DNA of 64,000 nt from Martelella mediterranea (GTDB lineage Bacteria > Pseudomonadota > Alphaproteobacteria > Rhizobiales > Rhizobiaceae). Where the stretch lies: contig PVUG01000007.1 of the NCBI GenBank assembly GCA_003001975.1, positions 124,001 to 188,000 on the forward strand, written 5' to 3'. A program made the translations under genes and the position numbers. How positions within the stretch are numbered: the stretch's first letter is position 1; every line of letters begins with the position of its first letter. Below the pieces are notes generated by a model. The model ran no database searches and was not told the DNA's origin. It saw nothing but the letters and a program-made list of their open reading frames with translations. Shown piece after piece: positions 44,178 to 52,989 of this stretch.

Positions 44178-45176
44178 ATGTCGATGATGAACCGCCGTAC
44201 GTTCGGCAAACTGACCGCAGGTCTTGCCGCAGCCGCGGCCATGGGAAGCCGGGCGTCTGCCCAGACGACCATTCGTCTGGCGCATCATTTGCCGGAAACA
44301 TCCGAACAGCACATCGCCGCAACACGATTTGCCGAGCTCGTCGATGAACGAACCGATGGCGCGCTGAAAGTCGTTGTCGTTCCTGCCGGCCAGATGGGCG
44401 GGCAAAGGGAGATCATCGAATCCGTGCAGATGGGCACGCTGGAAATGGGCTATGGCGAAAGCGGGCTTTATGCCAACTATGTCCCGGCCTTCGGTGTGCT
44501 GACGCTGCCCTATCTTTATGACGGACGTGAGCACTGGACCAATGTCGTGACCGGCGATATCGGAACGGGACTTTCCGAGGAGCTTGAACAGGCAACCGGC
44601 CTTGTCGTCATGAACTGGATCCTTGCCGGCTATCGCGACACCTATTCCAAGGGCAAGGTGCTCGACACGCCCGCCGCCTTCGATGGCATCAAGATCCGCG
44701 TTCCGGAAAGCCCTGTCTTTATCGAAACGTTCCGGGCGCTGAATGCGCAGCCGACACCGATCCCTTCGCCGGAAATCTATACAGCACTTCAGACCGGCGT
44801 TGTTTCCGCCATGGAGGGCACGCCCGAGGTCGGCTATATCCAGAAAATGTACGAGGTGACCGACAACCTCAACATGACGCGCCATATTCTGTTCGACGGC
44901 TCGTTCTGCTGCAATCGCGCATTTCTCGATAGCCTTCCCGACGACCAGCGCGACGTTGTGCTGACCGCTGCCGAGGAGGTTGCCGTTCTTCAGCGACAAG
45001 AATCGCCCGAGCGCGAAGCCGCATGGTTCGACAAACTTGCCGAGACCGGTCTTGCCATCAACGAGTTCGACCTCGCGCCTTTCCGCGCCGCTCTTGTCCC
45101 GGTTCAGGACAGTTTCGCCGAAAAGGCCAATGCCACCGATGTTGTCGCGGCCATACGGGCAGCCGGCGGAGCGTGA
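44178..45176 (+). CDS. dctP: TRAP transporter solute-binding protein (DctP type)
   Basis: A 332-residue periplasmic binding protein. The signal has a Tat-like start (MNRRTFGKLTAGLAAAAAMG, cleavage near SRASA). The mature part shows the DctP fold: TIRLAHHLPETSEQHIAATRF, GGQREIIESVQMGTLEMGY and the conserved arginine region GIKIRVPESPVF that salt-bridges carboxylates, plus ALQTGVVSAMEGTPE. It sits after rhmD and before the two TRAP membrane genes, so its ligand is probably L-rhamnonate or a similar sugar acid. Strong AGGAGGAG site upstream. Confidence 0.92.
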   Translation: MSMMNRRTFGKLTAGLAAAAAMGSRASAQTTIRLAHHLPETSEQHIAATRFAELVDERTDGALKVVVVPAGQMGGQREIIESVQMGTLEMGYGESGLYANYVPAFGVLTLPYLYDGREHWTNVVTGDIGTGLSEELEQATGLVVMNWILAGYRDTYSKGKVLDTPAAFDGIKIRVPESPVFIETFRALNAQPTPIPSPEIYTALQTGVVSAMEGTPEVGYIQKMYEVTDNLNMTRHILFDGSFCCNRAFLDSLPDDQRDVVLTAAEEVAVLQRQESPEREAAWFDKLAETGLAINEFDLAPFRAALVPVQDSFAEKANATDVVAAIRAAGGA

Positions 45177-45178
45177 CA

Positions 45179-45694
45179 ATGAACATGCGCAAGCGGGGTT
45201 CCGCCCCGCGTCGCGTTGCCGATCTGGCCATCAACGCAATCGCTGTGTTGATGGTCATCGTCTTCGCTGTGATGATGTTTCTCGTTTTCCTACAGGTGGT
45301 CGACCGGTTTGCACCCGGGCCGAGCTTCTTCTGGACGGAAGAGGTCGTGCGGATTCTTCTCGTCTGGTCGGTGATGCTGGGGCTTCCGGTGGTGCTTTAC
45401 TACCGCGAGGAGATCATTGTGGATGTGATTTCGCTGTCCGCGGATATGGAATTCTGGCGCGGTCGGCTCGCCTCCGCCTTGGGCATCGTTTTTCTGCTGG
45501 TTCTGGCCTGGCAGGGCTACCTTTTCACAGCGCGTTCGGCGGCGTTTTCGTCTCCCACGCTGGGGCTTTCCAGAGCGTGGATGTATGCACCCATCCCGAT
45601 CGGGGCTGCGCTGGGCGTCATCGCCCTGCTGATCAGGCCCGGTCATTCGTTTCTGCCCGTCCGCGTCAGCGGTGATGAAGGAGACGAAACGTGA
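45179..45694 (+). CDS. dctQ: TRAP transporter small membrane subunit (DctQ type)
   Basis: A 171-residue membrane protein with four hydrophobic segments. Conserved features include VMMFLVFLQVVDRF, FFWTEEVVRILLVWSVMLGLPVV and the YYREEIIVDVISL loop (usual form: R-x-x-x-H-I-x-x-D). It starts three bases after the dctP stop codon and its own stop overlaps dctM (GTGA). With DctM it forms the sodium-driven importer. Confidence 0.9.
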   Translation: MNMRKRGSAPRRVADLAINAIAVLMVIVFAVMMFLVFLQVVDRFAPGPSFFWTEEVVRILLVWSVMLGLPVVLYYREEIIVDVISLSADMEFWRGRLASALGIVFLLVLAWQGYLFTARSAAFSSPTLGLSRAWMYAPIPIGAALGVIALLIRPGHSFLPVRVSGDEGDET

Positions 45695-46968
45695 CTGTGC
45701 TTTTGCTGTTCGCCGTCTTCATCGTGCTTCTGATTATCGGCGTTCCGATCTCCTTTGCGATGGGATTGTCCGCGGTTGCCATCATTGTCGGCTGGCCGGG
45801 CGTTCCCTTGCTGATCCTGCCGCAGCGCTTCTTCTCGTCGCTCGACAGTTTTCCGCTTCTGGCCATTCCGTTGTTCATTCTGGCCGGCAATCTGATGAAT
45901 GTCTCCGGCATCACCCATGCAATCGTCCGCTTTGCCACGGCGCTGGTCGGCCATATCCGGGGCGGGCTGGGACAGGTCAATATTCTGACCAGCCTGATGT
46001 TTTCAGGCATTTCCGGGTCGGCCGCGGCAGATGTCGCCGCCATCGGTTCCATGCTCCTGCCGGCGATGAAACGTGAGGGCTACAAGCCTGAATCGGCGGT
46101 GGTCATCACGGCCGCATCGGCCATTCTTGGTCCGATTATTCCGCCAAGCCTGCTGATGGTGCTTTATGGCGCCATGACCGGGCTGTCGATCGGCACCCTG
46201 TTTCTGGCCGGTATCCTGCCTGGTCTGGTGATCGCCGGCCTGCTGATGGCCTTCACATGGTGGAAGGCCGATGAACTGGGCGGCAAGCGGCACGAACGGG
46301 CGGGGTTCTCGGAAATTCTCGTGAGCCTGAAACAGGCGGCACCCGCACTCGTTCTGCCGCTGCTGATCATCGGTGGTATTCAGTCCGGCATTTTCACGGC
46401 CACCGAAGCCGGTATTCTGGCGGTGATCTATGCCCTGATTTACGGCGTTTTCACGGGCCAGCTCCGTTTTGCAAATACCTGGCGCTTCTTCCGTGAATCC
46501 GCCATCGCAACGTCATCGATCCTGATCATTCTCGGTGGTGCTGCACTGTTCTCGTGGATCATTGCCCGCGAAGGCTTTCCCGCACAGCTTGCTGCCGCGC
46601 TGACATCGCTGACCGACAACAGATATATCGCGCTTGGACTGATTGTCTTTGCGCTGCTGGTGCTCGGCATGTTCGTTGAAACCATTTCGGCACTGATCCT
46701 GGTAACGCCGATGCTGGCACCCATCGGCGCGGCCTACGGGATCGATCCGATCCATTTTGCCATCGTCACGATCATCAGCGTTCTGCTTGGCTCCATAACC
46801 CCGCCGGTGGCCATCATCCTGCTTCTGGCCTGCCGGATTGCCAATGTCAGTTATGCCCGCGTGCTCCGGCCCTTCCTGCCGTATTTCGGAATCATTCTGG
46901 CCGGGCTCATCGCCATCACCTATCTGCCGCAGATCACGCTTTTCATCCCGAATTTTCTGACGCGCTGA
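45691..46968 (+). CDS. dctM: TRAP transporter large permease subunit (DctM type)
   Basis: A 425-residue membrane protein of the ion-transporter type: VPISFAMGLSAVAIIV near the start, QRFFSSLDSFPLLAIPLFILAGNLMN, GLGQVNILTSLMFSGISGSAAADVAAIGSMLLPAMKREGY and PPVAIILLLACRIANVS near the end. GTG start at 45691 overlaps the dctQ stop and follows GGAGACG. It completes the TRAP system of the rhamnonate operon. Confidence 0.93.
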   Translation: MTVLLLFAVFIVLLIIGVPISFAMGLSAVAIIVGWPGVPLLILPQRFFSSLDSFPLLAIPLFILAGNLMNVSGITHAIVRFATALVGHIRGGLGQVNILTSLMFSGISGSAAADVAAIGSMLLPAMKREGYKPESAVVITAASAILGPIIPPSLLMVLYGAMTGLSIGTLFLAGILPGLVIAGLLMAFTWWKADELGGKRHERAGFSEILVSLKQAAPALVLPLLIIGGIQSGIFTATEAGILAVIYALIYGVFTGQLRFANTWRFFRESAIATSSILIILGGAALFSWIIAREGFPAQLAAALTSLTDNRYIALGLIVFALLVLGMFVETISALILVTPMLAPIGAAYGIDPIHFAIVTIISVLLGSITPPVAIILLLACRIANVSYARVLRPFLPYFGIILAGLIAITYLPQITLFIPNFLTR

Positions 46969-46997
46969 CTGTGGAAATTATCTTCAAGGAGGAGTTC

Positions 46998-47738
46998 ATG
47001 AACAATATCGATCTGAAAGACCGTGTCGCGGTCATCACCGGCGGTGCGCAGGGTATCGGGCTGGCCGTCGCAAAGAGGATGGTTGCCGGCGGCGCGAACG
47101 TCTCGATCTGGGATATGGATGAAACCGTTGGCAAGAAAGCGGCCGGCGAACTCGGCTGTGATTTCCGGCTGGTCGATCAGCGCGATCTTTCCGCCGTGGA
47201 AAAGATGACACGGGAAACCGAAGAGGCGCTTGGCGGCATTGACGTGCTGATCGCCTGCGCAGGCATTGCCGGTGCCAATGCGCCGGTCCGCGACTATGAT
47301 CCGCAGGAATGGCTGCGGGTGATGGACATCAATCTGAACGGCGTTTTCTACCTGAACCGCACCATTGTTTCCGGCATGATCGAACGGGGTTACGGGCGCA
47401 TCGTCAATGTGGCATCGATCGCCGGCAAGGAGGGCAATCCCAATGCCTGCGCCTACTCCGCCTCCAAGGCCGGGGTTATCGCGCTGACCAAATCGCTGGG
47501 CAAGGAAACGGCAGGCAGCAATATTTCCGTCAACTGCGTCACGCCCGCAGCGGCGCGAACCCGTATTTTCGATCAGATGACGCAGGAACATATCGACTAC
47601 ATGCTGTCGAAAATCCCGCGCGGCCGCTTTCTGGAAGTTGATGAAGCCGCTGCGATGATTGTCTGGCTCGCCTCCGAAGACAACAGCTTCACGACCGGTG
47701 GCGTGTTCGATCTCTCCGGTGGCCGCGCGACCTATTGA
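46998..47738 (+). CDS. SDR dehydrogenase, probably 2-keto-3-deoxy-L-rhamnonate dehydrogenase
   Basis: A 246-residue short-chain dehydrogenase. Cofactor loop GGAQGIG (15-21), WDMD acidic end of strand 2 (prefers NAD), NAG-type ACAGIAG, Ser in NVASIAG and the catalytic Tyr153-SAS-Lys157. The start is ATG 46998, six bases after AAGGAGG. Placed between the TRAP genes and an FAH-like hydrolase, it fits LRA5, oxidising 2-keto-3-deoxy-L-rhamnonate to the 2,4-diketo acid that the next enzyme would cleave. That role is inferred from the gene set. Confidence 0.85.
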   Translation: MNNIDLKDRVAVITGGAQGIGLAVAKRMVAGGANVSIWDMDETVGKKAAGELGCDFRLVDQRDLSAVEKMTRETEEALGGIDVLIACAGIAGANAPVRDYDPQEWLRVMDINLNGVFYLNRTIVSGMIERGYGRIVNVASIAGKEGNPNACAYSASKAGVIALTKSLGKETAGSNISVNCVTPAAARTRIFDQMTQEHIDYMLSKIPRGRFLEVDEAAAMIVWLASEDNSFTTGGVFDLSGGRATY

Positions 47739-47760
47739 TCCCTCAAACGGAAGAAAAGAC

Positions 47761-48600
47761 ATGAAGCTTTTAAGAATAGGCCCGACCGGCCATGAGAAAC
47801 CGGCGATCCTTGATGCCGAGGGCAGAGCACGCGATCTTTCAGCCCATATTGCCGACATTGCCGGCGATGCAATCACGCCCGAAGGTCTGGCGCGGATTGC
47901 GGCGATCGATGTTCAGTCCTTGCCGCTTCTCGAAGACGAGCGGATCGGACCCTGTGTCGGGCAGGTCGGCAAGTTCATCTGCATCGGCCTCAACTATGCC
48001 GATCACGCGGCTGAAAGCGGCATGGCGGTTCCCGACGAGCCGGTCATGTTCATGAAGGCGACGAGCGCCATTTGCGGTCCGTTCGACGAGGTTCTGGTGC
48101 CGCGCGGTTCCGACAAATGCGATTGGGAGGTGGAGCTGGGCGTCGTGATCGGCAAGGGCGGTGTCTACATCTCCGAAGACGAGGCGATGGACCATGTTGC
48201 CGGTTACTGCGTCATCAATGACATCTCGGAACGTGGCTTTCAGATCGAGCGTTCGGGCCAGTGGGTGAAGGGAAAGAGCGCCGACACGTTCGGTCCCATC
48301 GGCCCCTGGCTTGTGACAGCCAATGAAATCGACGATCCGCAGAACCTGAAGATGTGGCTGGAGGTGGACGGCAAACGCTATCAGGACGGTTCCACCCGCA
48401 CGATGGTTTTCGGGGTTCGCCATCTGGTTTCCTATATCAGCCAGTTCATGTCACTTCAGCCGGGCGATATCATCTCCACCGGTACACCGCCGGGTGTTGG
48501 CATGGGACTGAAGCCACCGGTTTACCTGTCCGGCGGAGAGACAATGAAGCTTGGTATCGAAGGGCTTGGCGAGCAGCGGCAGAGCGTCGGCCGCGCCTGA
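47761..48600 (+). CDS. FAH-family hydrolase, probably 2,4-diketo-3-deoxy-L-rhamnonate hydrolase
   Basis: A 279-residue fumarylacetoacetate-hydrolase-family enzyme. Seen: VGKFICIGLNYADHAAESG, EPVMFMKATSAICGPFDEV, the metal-binding CDWEVELGVVIGKGG (ExE motif), GYCVINDISERGFQ and STGTPPGVGMGLKPPVYL. Many such proteins are labelled ureidoglycolate lyase, but with RhmD and the SDR it fits LRA6, cleaving the diketo acid to pyruvate and L-lactate. It starts 22 bases after the SDR stop and ends the operon, converging on lysR. Confidence 0.85.
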   Translation: MKLLRIGPTGHEKPAILDAEGRARDLSAHIADIAGDAITPEGLARIAAIDVQSLPLLEDERIGPCVGQVGKFICIGLNYADHAAESGMAVPDEPVMFMKATSAICGPFDEVLVPRGSDKCDWEVELGVVIGKGGVYISEDEAMDHVAGYCVINDISERGFQIERSGQWVKGKSADTFGPIGPWLVTANEIDDPQNLKMWLEVDGKRYQDGSTRTMVFGVRHLVSYISQFMSLQPGDIISTGTPPGVGMGLKPPVYLSGGETMKLGIEGLGEQRQSVGRA

Positions 48601-48610
48601 GGGAAGCCGC

Positions 48611-49528
48611 CTACGCGGCGAATGAGCGGAGTTTTTCGACAAAGGATTCGGCATTGGGCGACAGCGCCTCGTTGCGCCTGCGGGCAATGCCGAATCCGCG
48701 AATTTGTTTGCCGATCGGGTCATGAAGTGCTGAGAGAAGCTTTGCATTGAGGTGGTCGCGCACCACCGAAATCGGCAAAACCGCAACCGCGTCGCTGCTT
48801 TGCAGAAGCTGCAGGATGGCAAAGATGGAGGCGGACTCGACATAGTTCACCGGTGCGCTAAGGCCATGTTCGGCAAAGGCGCCGTCGAGGAGCTGCCGGG
48901 TCGGATTGTTGCCGGGCTGCATGATCCATGGCCACGCATGCAATTCCTGCAAAGTGACGTCATCGCGATCGGCCAGCGGGTGACCGGCGCGGGCCACAAG
49001 ACGCAATGGTTCTTCGCCGAGCGGTTCGAAGTCGAAAAGCTGCCAGTGGCGCGGTGTGCTGAAACGTCCCACGGCGACATCGACCGTGCCGTCTTCGAGC
49101 ATATCGAGGATCTGGTCACTGGTTTCCCCAAGCAGCCTGATGACCAGGCGCGGGCGTTCCGCTTTCATGGCGGCCACGGCACTTGCAATCAGATCAGGCG
49201 CAGCGCCCATGATGGCGCCAACCACAAGAAGGCCATGGCCGCCGGAAATTTTCGCTTCAAAATCTTCTGAGAAGCGGTCGATCCTGACGAGGACAGATCG
49301 CGAAAAATCGGCCACGTCGTAGCCCATATCCGTCGGCGTCATACCCCGTGGTTCACGCACAAAAAGCGTCGCGCCAAGCAGTCCCTCGAGATCTTTCAGG
49401 AGCTTCGACGCCGTTGACTGGGTCATGCCCAGCGTTTCTGCCGCACGATGCATATTGCCCGTTTCGGCGAGCGCCGTGACGACCATCAACTGCTTCAGCC
49501 GCAGCTTCCCAGCGAAATTGCGATCCAT
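48611..49528 (-). CDS. LysR-family regulator of the sugar-acid locus
   Basis: A 305-residue LysR protein: HTH LMVVTALAETGNMHRAAETLGMTQSTASKLLKDLEGLLGATLFVR, then the effector domain starting at GHGLLVVGAIMGAAPDLIA. It belongs by look to the GbpR/sugar-regulator branch. It converges on the FAH-like gene (10-base gap) and there is no other regulator in the 11-kb locus, so it is the best candidate for the two T-N11-A boxes between tctC and rhmD. Effector presumably a sugar acid or a pathway intermediate. Confidence 0.87.
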   Translation of the reverse strand: MDRNFAGKLRLKQLMVVTALAETGNMHRAAETLGMTQSTASKLLKDLEGLLGATLFVREPRGMTPTDMGYDVADFSRSVLVRIDRFSEDFEAKISGGHGLLVVGAIMGAAPDLIASAVAAMKAERPRLVIRLLGETSDQILDMLEDGTVDVAVGRFSTPRHWQLFDFEPLGEEPLRLVARAGHPLADRDDVTLQELHAWPWIMQPGNNPTRQLLDGAFAEHGLSAPVNYVESASIFAILQLLQSSDAVAVLPISVVRDHLNAKLLSALHDPIGKQIRGFGIARRRNEALSPNAESFVEKLRSFAA

Positions 49529-49680
49529 AAGATACGATCCTCCCCGGTGCCTGACTCAAAGACAGGAAAAATTTCCTCTGCTGTTTGATGACTTCAAAAT
49601 GACGGCGTGTCCAGCGACACCGCTCAGCCGGTGGGGGAGGCGTTTTGCGTGAACCGGCTGACGGAGCGTTCAGGAACAGT

Positions 49681-51861
49681 CTACCACTTCTTGCCGAGGC
49701 TTGCCGTGATGGTGCGGCTCTGGCCGTAGCCGCAGACGTTCAGTCCCTGGCAACCGGCGACATATTCCTTGTCGAACAGGTTGACGACGTTGATCGCTGC
49801 GGTCCAGTCATTCCTCTCATACGAAACATTGAGATCGAAGACCGTTGAAGCCGGCACTTTTTCGGTGTTGGCCATGTCGGCCCAGCTTTCGCCCTCGAAG
49901 CGAATGCCGCCGCCAAGGCTGAGGCCTTCAAGCGCGCCCTCCGGCACGGTGTAGGTCAGCCACGCTGCAGCCGTCACATTCGGGACCAGGTAAGGCTCGT
50001 TGCCGATCAGCGACGGGTCGGCATGGTCCTTGATCTCCTGGCTCTGCCAGGTGAACGAACCGAGCAGCTTCCAGTCGTCATTGAGATTGACTTTGCCCTC
50101 GAATTCGACGCCATCGGCATCGACCTGGCCGACTTGGCTGTCGAGGAAGGTCAGCGGATCGGTCACCGTCCAGTTGTTCTTGGTGATGTGGAAGACCGAG
50201 GCGGTGAACAGGCCGTCAAAGGCAAACGGCTGATACTTCAGCCCGCCTTCCACCTGATAGCCATCTTCCGGCTCGAGCGGTCCGTCTATGCTGTTGCCGA
50301 TCAGTGGATTGAAGAAGGTCGAGGCGCTGACATAGGGCGTGATGCCGTTTTCGAATTCGTAAGCCAGGCCTGCGCGGCCGGAGACGGCGTTGTCGTTCGA
50401 GCGGTAGGAAACACTGCCGAGATGATCGTCGAGATCGGTATGCACATAATCGTAGCGGCCGTTCAGGGTGGCGATGAAACCGCCGCCGAAACGGATCTGG
50501 TCCTGCGCGTAGATGCCGAGCTGCTGCTGGGTCAGCGTCTGATCGAGATAGACGCTGTTGGCCGGCTGCGGCACGCCATGAACCGGATCGATGACGCTGA
50601 TCGGCGTAGCGGTCGATGATGCCTGCACGCTGTCGAGCTGGTAATATTTGTAGTCCAGGCCGACAAGGATGTCGTGATCGAACATGCCGGTGGTGACATT
50701 GCCGTTCAGGCGGTTGTCGGCGGCAAAGCTGTCGACCGTGGTCTTGTGGTTGAAGCCAAGGCGGGTCAGATAGGCGCCATCGGCGGCAGGCTTTGTCAGA
50801 AAGCCGGTGCCTGTCGCCGGATCATAGTAGCCATAGGGATAAGGCTGGTTTTCCTTGCGCATGACATGGCCGTAACGCGCATTCGACGTGAGGGTCCAGT
50901 CACTGTCGAAGGTATGCTCGAATTCGTAGCCGACCAGCGTCTGCTGGATCAGGCCTTCATCCGTGGATGGCTCGCCGTAATTGGCATCGCGCGGGATACG
51001 GCCGAAATATTGCGGCTCGACCGTGCCGTAATAGGGCAGGAAGCCGTTCGAGCCGGTGTTCTGGTCAAGCGAGGAGTAGTATGCGTAGATGTTGAGCGCA
51101 GTCTGATCATCCGCAGACCAGGTGATCTGCGGCATCAGGACGCCGCGAAAGTCCTCCGACTGGTCGGCATATTGGTCGCCGCCGGAGACCTTGCCGGTAA
51201 AGCGCCAGGAAATGCCGTTGTCTCCATTGGTGCCGTTGGTATCGAGGTCGAGATAGGCATTGCCGAAATTGTTGATGCCGATTTCGCTGTAAGTGAAGTT
51301 CTCCGGCTGCGGTCGCTTCGATACCAAATTGACGATGCCACCCGGATTGGAACCGCCGTAAAGCACCGAGGCCGGGCCTTGCAGCACTTCCACACGTTCC
51401 AGGAACGTCGAATCGATCTGGAAACCGCCGAAACCGTAGGACCACAGGTTCAGGCCGTCGAGATACACGCCGGTCTGGCTTGCATCGAAGCCGCGCACAT
51501 AGATCCAGTCCGTATCCTGATCGGCGCCGAAGGGCTGGGCGAACACGCCGGCGGTATAGCGCAGCGCTTCATCGACCTTGGCATTTGCGCCCCGGTCATC
51601 CAGTTCATCGCGACCGATGACCGAAACGAACTGCGGTATCGCGGCAATCGGCGTATCGGTCTTGGAACCGGTCCGCGTTTCGCGCGCGACATAGCCGTCG
51701 ATCGGGCCGGCTCCATCACCGCCGTCAACTGTGACGTCGACGGGTTCCAGCACAGTGACCGCATCCTGCGCAATGGCCGGAACGGCCGTTGCCAGCAGAG
51801 CCAGGGCGGCGCTGGTTTTGAGCAGGAAGACGGGACGGGCGGAAAGGTAAACTCGGGACAT
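49681..51861 (-). CDS. TonB-dependent ferric-siderophore receptor (FhuA-like)
   Basis: A 726-residue outer-membrane receptor with signal peptide (cleavage after AIA-Q near residue 32). The plug has SVIGRDELDDRGANAKVDEALRYTAGVF, WIYVRGFDASQTGVYLDGL and VLQGPASVLYGGSNPGGIVNLVSKRP; a TonB-box-like VTVLEPVDVT lies near the mature start. The barrel ends NLFDKEYVAGCQGLNVCGYGQSRTITASLGKKW with the terminal aromatic. This is the TIGR01783 siderophore-receptor pattern, usually hydroxamates. It precedes no gene directly but stands beside araC and fhuCDB. A dyad at 51891-51911 lies before its start. Confidence 0.92.
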   Translation of the reverse strand: MSRVYLSARPVFLLKTSAALALLATAVPAIAQDAVTVLEPVDVTVDGGDGAGPIDGYVARETRTGSKTDTPIAAIPQFVSVIGRDELDDRGANAKVDEALRYTAGVFAQPFGADQDTDWIYVRGFDASQTGVYLDGLNLWSYGFGGFQIDSTFLERVEVLQGPASVLYGGSNPGGIVNLVSKRPQPENFTYSEIGINNFGNAYLDLDTNGTNGDNGISWRFTGKVSGGDQYADQSEDFRGVLMPQITWSADDQTALNIYAYYSSLDQNTGSNGFLPYYGTVEPQYFGRIPRDANYGEPSTDEGLIQQTLVGYEFEHTFDSDWTLTSNARYGHVMRKENQPYPYGYYDPATGTGFLTKPAADGAYLTRLGFNHKTTVDSFAADNRLNGNVTTGMFDHDILVGLDYKYYQLDSVQASSTATPISVIDPVHGVPQPANSVYLDQTLTQQQLGIYAQDQIRFGGGFIATLNGRYDYVHTDLDDHLGSVSYRSNDNAVSGRAGLAYEFENGITPYVSASTFFNPLIGNSIDGPLEPEDGYQVEGGLKYQPFAFDGLFTASVFHITKNNWTVTDPLTFLDSQVGQVDADGVEFEGKVNLNDDWKLLGSFTWQSQEIKDHADPSLIGNEPYLVPNVTAAAWLTYTVPEGALEGLSLGGGIRFEGESWADMANTEKVPASTVFDLNVSYERNDWTAAINVVNLFDKEYVAGCQGLNVCGYGQSRTITASLGKKW

Positions 51862-51890
51862 GATCGCTGCCGGTAGGGTGTTGCGGAGAA

Positions 51891-51911
51891 TTAATGTGAG
51901 TCATTAACTCA
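51891..51911. promoter_or_regulatory. Overlapping dyads upstream of the siderophore receptor
   Basis: TTAATG-TGAGT-CATTAA (51891-51907) and TGAGT-CATTA-ACTCA (51897-51911) are both perfect and overlap, about 30 bases before the receptor start. It may be an iron-responsive or AraC operator; it does not match a Fur box or the Irr ICE element that I recall. Confidence 0.45.
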
Positions 51912-51978
51912 GGTATAAGGCCGGCGCTTGCACAAATCGGCTCGCAGTAGAACGGATTTGGTTCAAAATGTGGCGCGG

Positions 51979-52914
51979 TCAGGTCGCCGCCGCAGGGGCG
52001 ACGCCGTTGGCCGCCCGCCAGCGGGAAGGCGTCATGCCGGTCACGCGGCGGAAACTGCGCGAGAAGTGTGCGGTGTCGGCGAAGCCGGCCTGAACGGCAA
52101 TCGTCGTGATCGGGATGGTCGGATTTCTGAGTTCATCCTTGATGCGCTCGATCCGGTGGTTCATCTGCCATTGCTGGGGTGAAAGGCCGGTGCTCGCCTT
52201 GAACGCGTGGCTGAAATAGGAAGCAGAAAGTCCGATCAGACCTGCCAGCTCCTCCAGCGGAATGCGCCGGGCGGAATGGGCGGCGATGTGTCCTGTCACC
52301 TGTCGGACCTGCCAGTCGGCAAGCTTGCTGCGCGGTCGCGGCTCATCCGGCGGCACGCCGAGAAGGCCGACCAGGAGCGCGTTGATCAGCCCGTCGCCAT
52401 AGAGATCGTGCAGCGGGTTTTCCGCGGCAAGTTCGGCAGCCAGAAGGCCGGCAATCTGGATCAGCCGTTCATCGTTCAGCATGAAGCGCGGCTTACTCAG
52501 CGCGGCCGTGTCAAAACGGCTGCCCAGCCTGCGGCTCAGCGTCCCGGCGTCAAAATGAAGGTCGAGATGGCGCAGTCCTTGTACTGCGGTCAGCTCGGTC
52601 TGCATCTCCATGCCGGCGGGGATGAAATGCAGGGCGCGCACGCCGCAATCCGGCAGTTTGCGCCCACCGATTTCCGACATGGTGAAGGCCCCTTGCGGGC
52701 CGGACCGCGTTTCAAGCAGAACGAAGATGCGCGGGTCACGGCTGACGTAATAGCCACCCGCCATCGCGCTGCAATCGACATCCCAGAGGTCGGCGACCAG
52801 ATCGCCGCCAAAGCGATGATGCCGGCTGCCGACAACGGAAAATCCCTCAATATCGATTTCCATCCGCGGAAAGTGTTTCACCGAAGAACTATCCAACGTT
52901 GCCAGATGCGTCAC
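51979..52914 (-). CDS. AraC-family regulator of siderophore uptake
   Basis: A 311-residue regulator. The C-terminal 100 residues carry two helix-turn-helix motifs: RRIPLEELAGLIGLSASYFSHAFKASTGLSPQQW and PITTIAVQAGFADTAHFSRSFRRVTGMTPSRWR. The N-terminal half is a probable ligand-sensing domain. It lies between the receptor gene (same strand, downstream) and fhuC (divergent), as PchR/AlcR-like regulators do in siderophore clusters, so it probably activates uptake genes when the ferric siderophore is present. A low-complexity ANGVAPAAAT ends it. Confidence 0.87.
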   Translation of the reverse strand: MTHLATLDSSSVKHFPRMEIDIEGFSVVGSRHHRFGGDLVADLWDVDCSAMAGGYYVSRDPRIFVLLETRSGPQGAFTMSEIGGRKLPDCGVRALHFIPAGMEMQTELTAVQGLRHLDLHFDAGTLSRRLGSRFDTAALSKPRFMLNDERLIQIAGLLAAELAAENPLHDLYGDGLINALLVGLLGVPPDEPRPRSKLADWQVRQVTGHIAAHSARRIPLEELAGLIGLSASYFSHAFKASTGLSPQQWQMNHRIERIKDELRNPTIPITTIAVQAGFADTAHFSRSFRRVTGMTPSRWRAANGVAPAAAT

Positions 52915-52989
52915 GTAAAAAACTTGAAAGTAAATATCATCTTTATTATGGAAGCTTCAAGCCGCCCGCCCTGGTTTCAGGATGATCCG
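52915..52989. promoter_or_regulatory. Divergent control region araC-fhuC
   Basis: This gap is AT-rich. TTGAAA (about 52924-52929) followed by TTATGG at 16 bases could be the rightward promoter, which would place the RNA start just before the fhuC ATG at 52990. Confidence 0.4.

Noticed and set aside
49624-49661. Nine-pair inverted repeat after the siderophore receptor as a terminator
   Set aside because: The 20-base loop and absence of a T-run on the transcribed side make it too weak to list as a terminator.
52207-52989. Upstream in-frame extension of fhuC across the araC gene
   Set aside because: This is the antisense of araC; the ATP-binding domain and a ribosome site fit the start at 52990.
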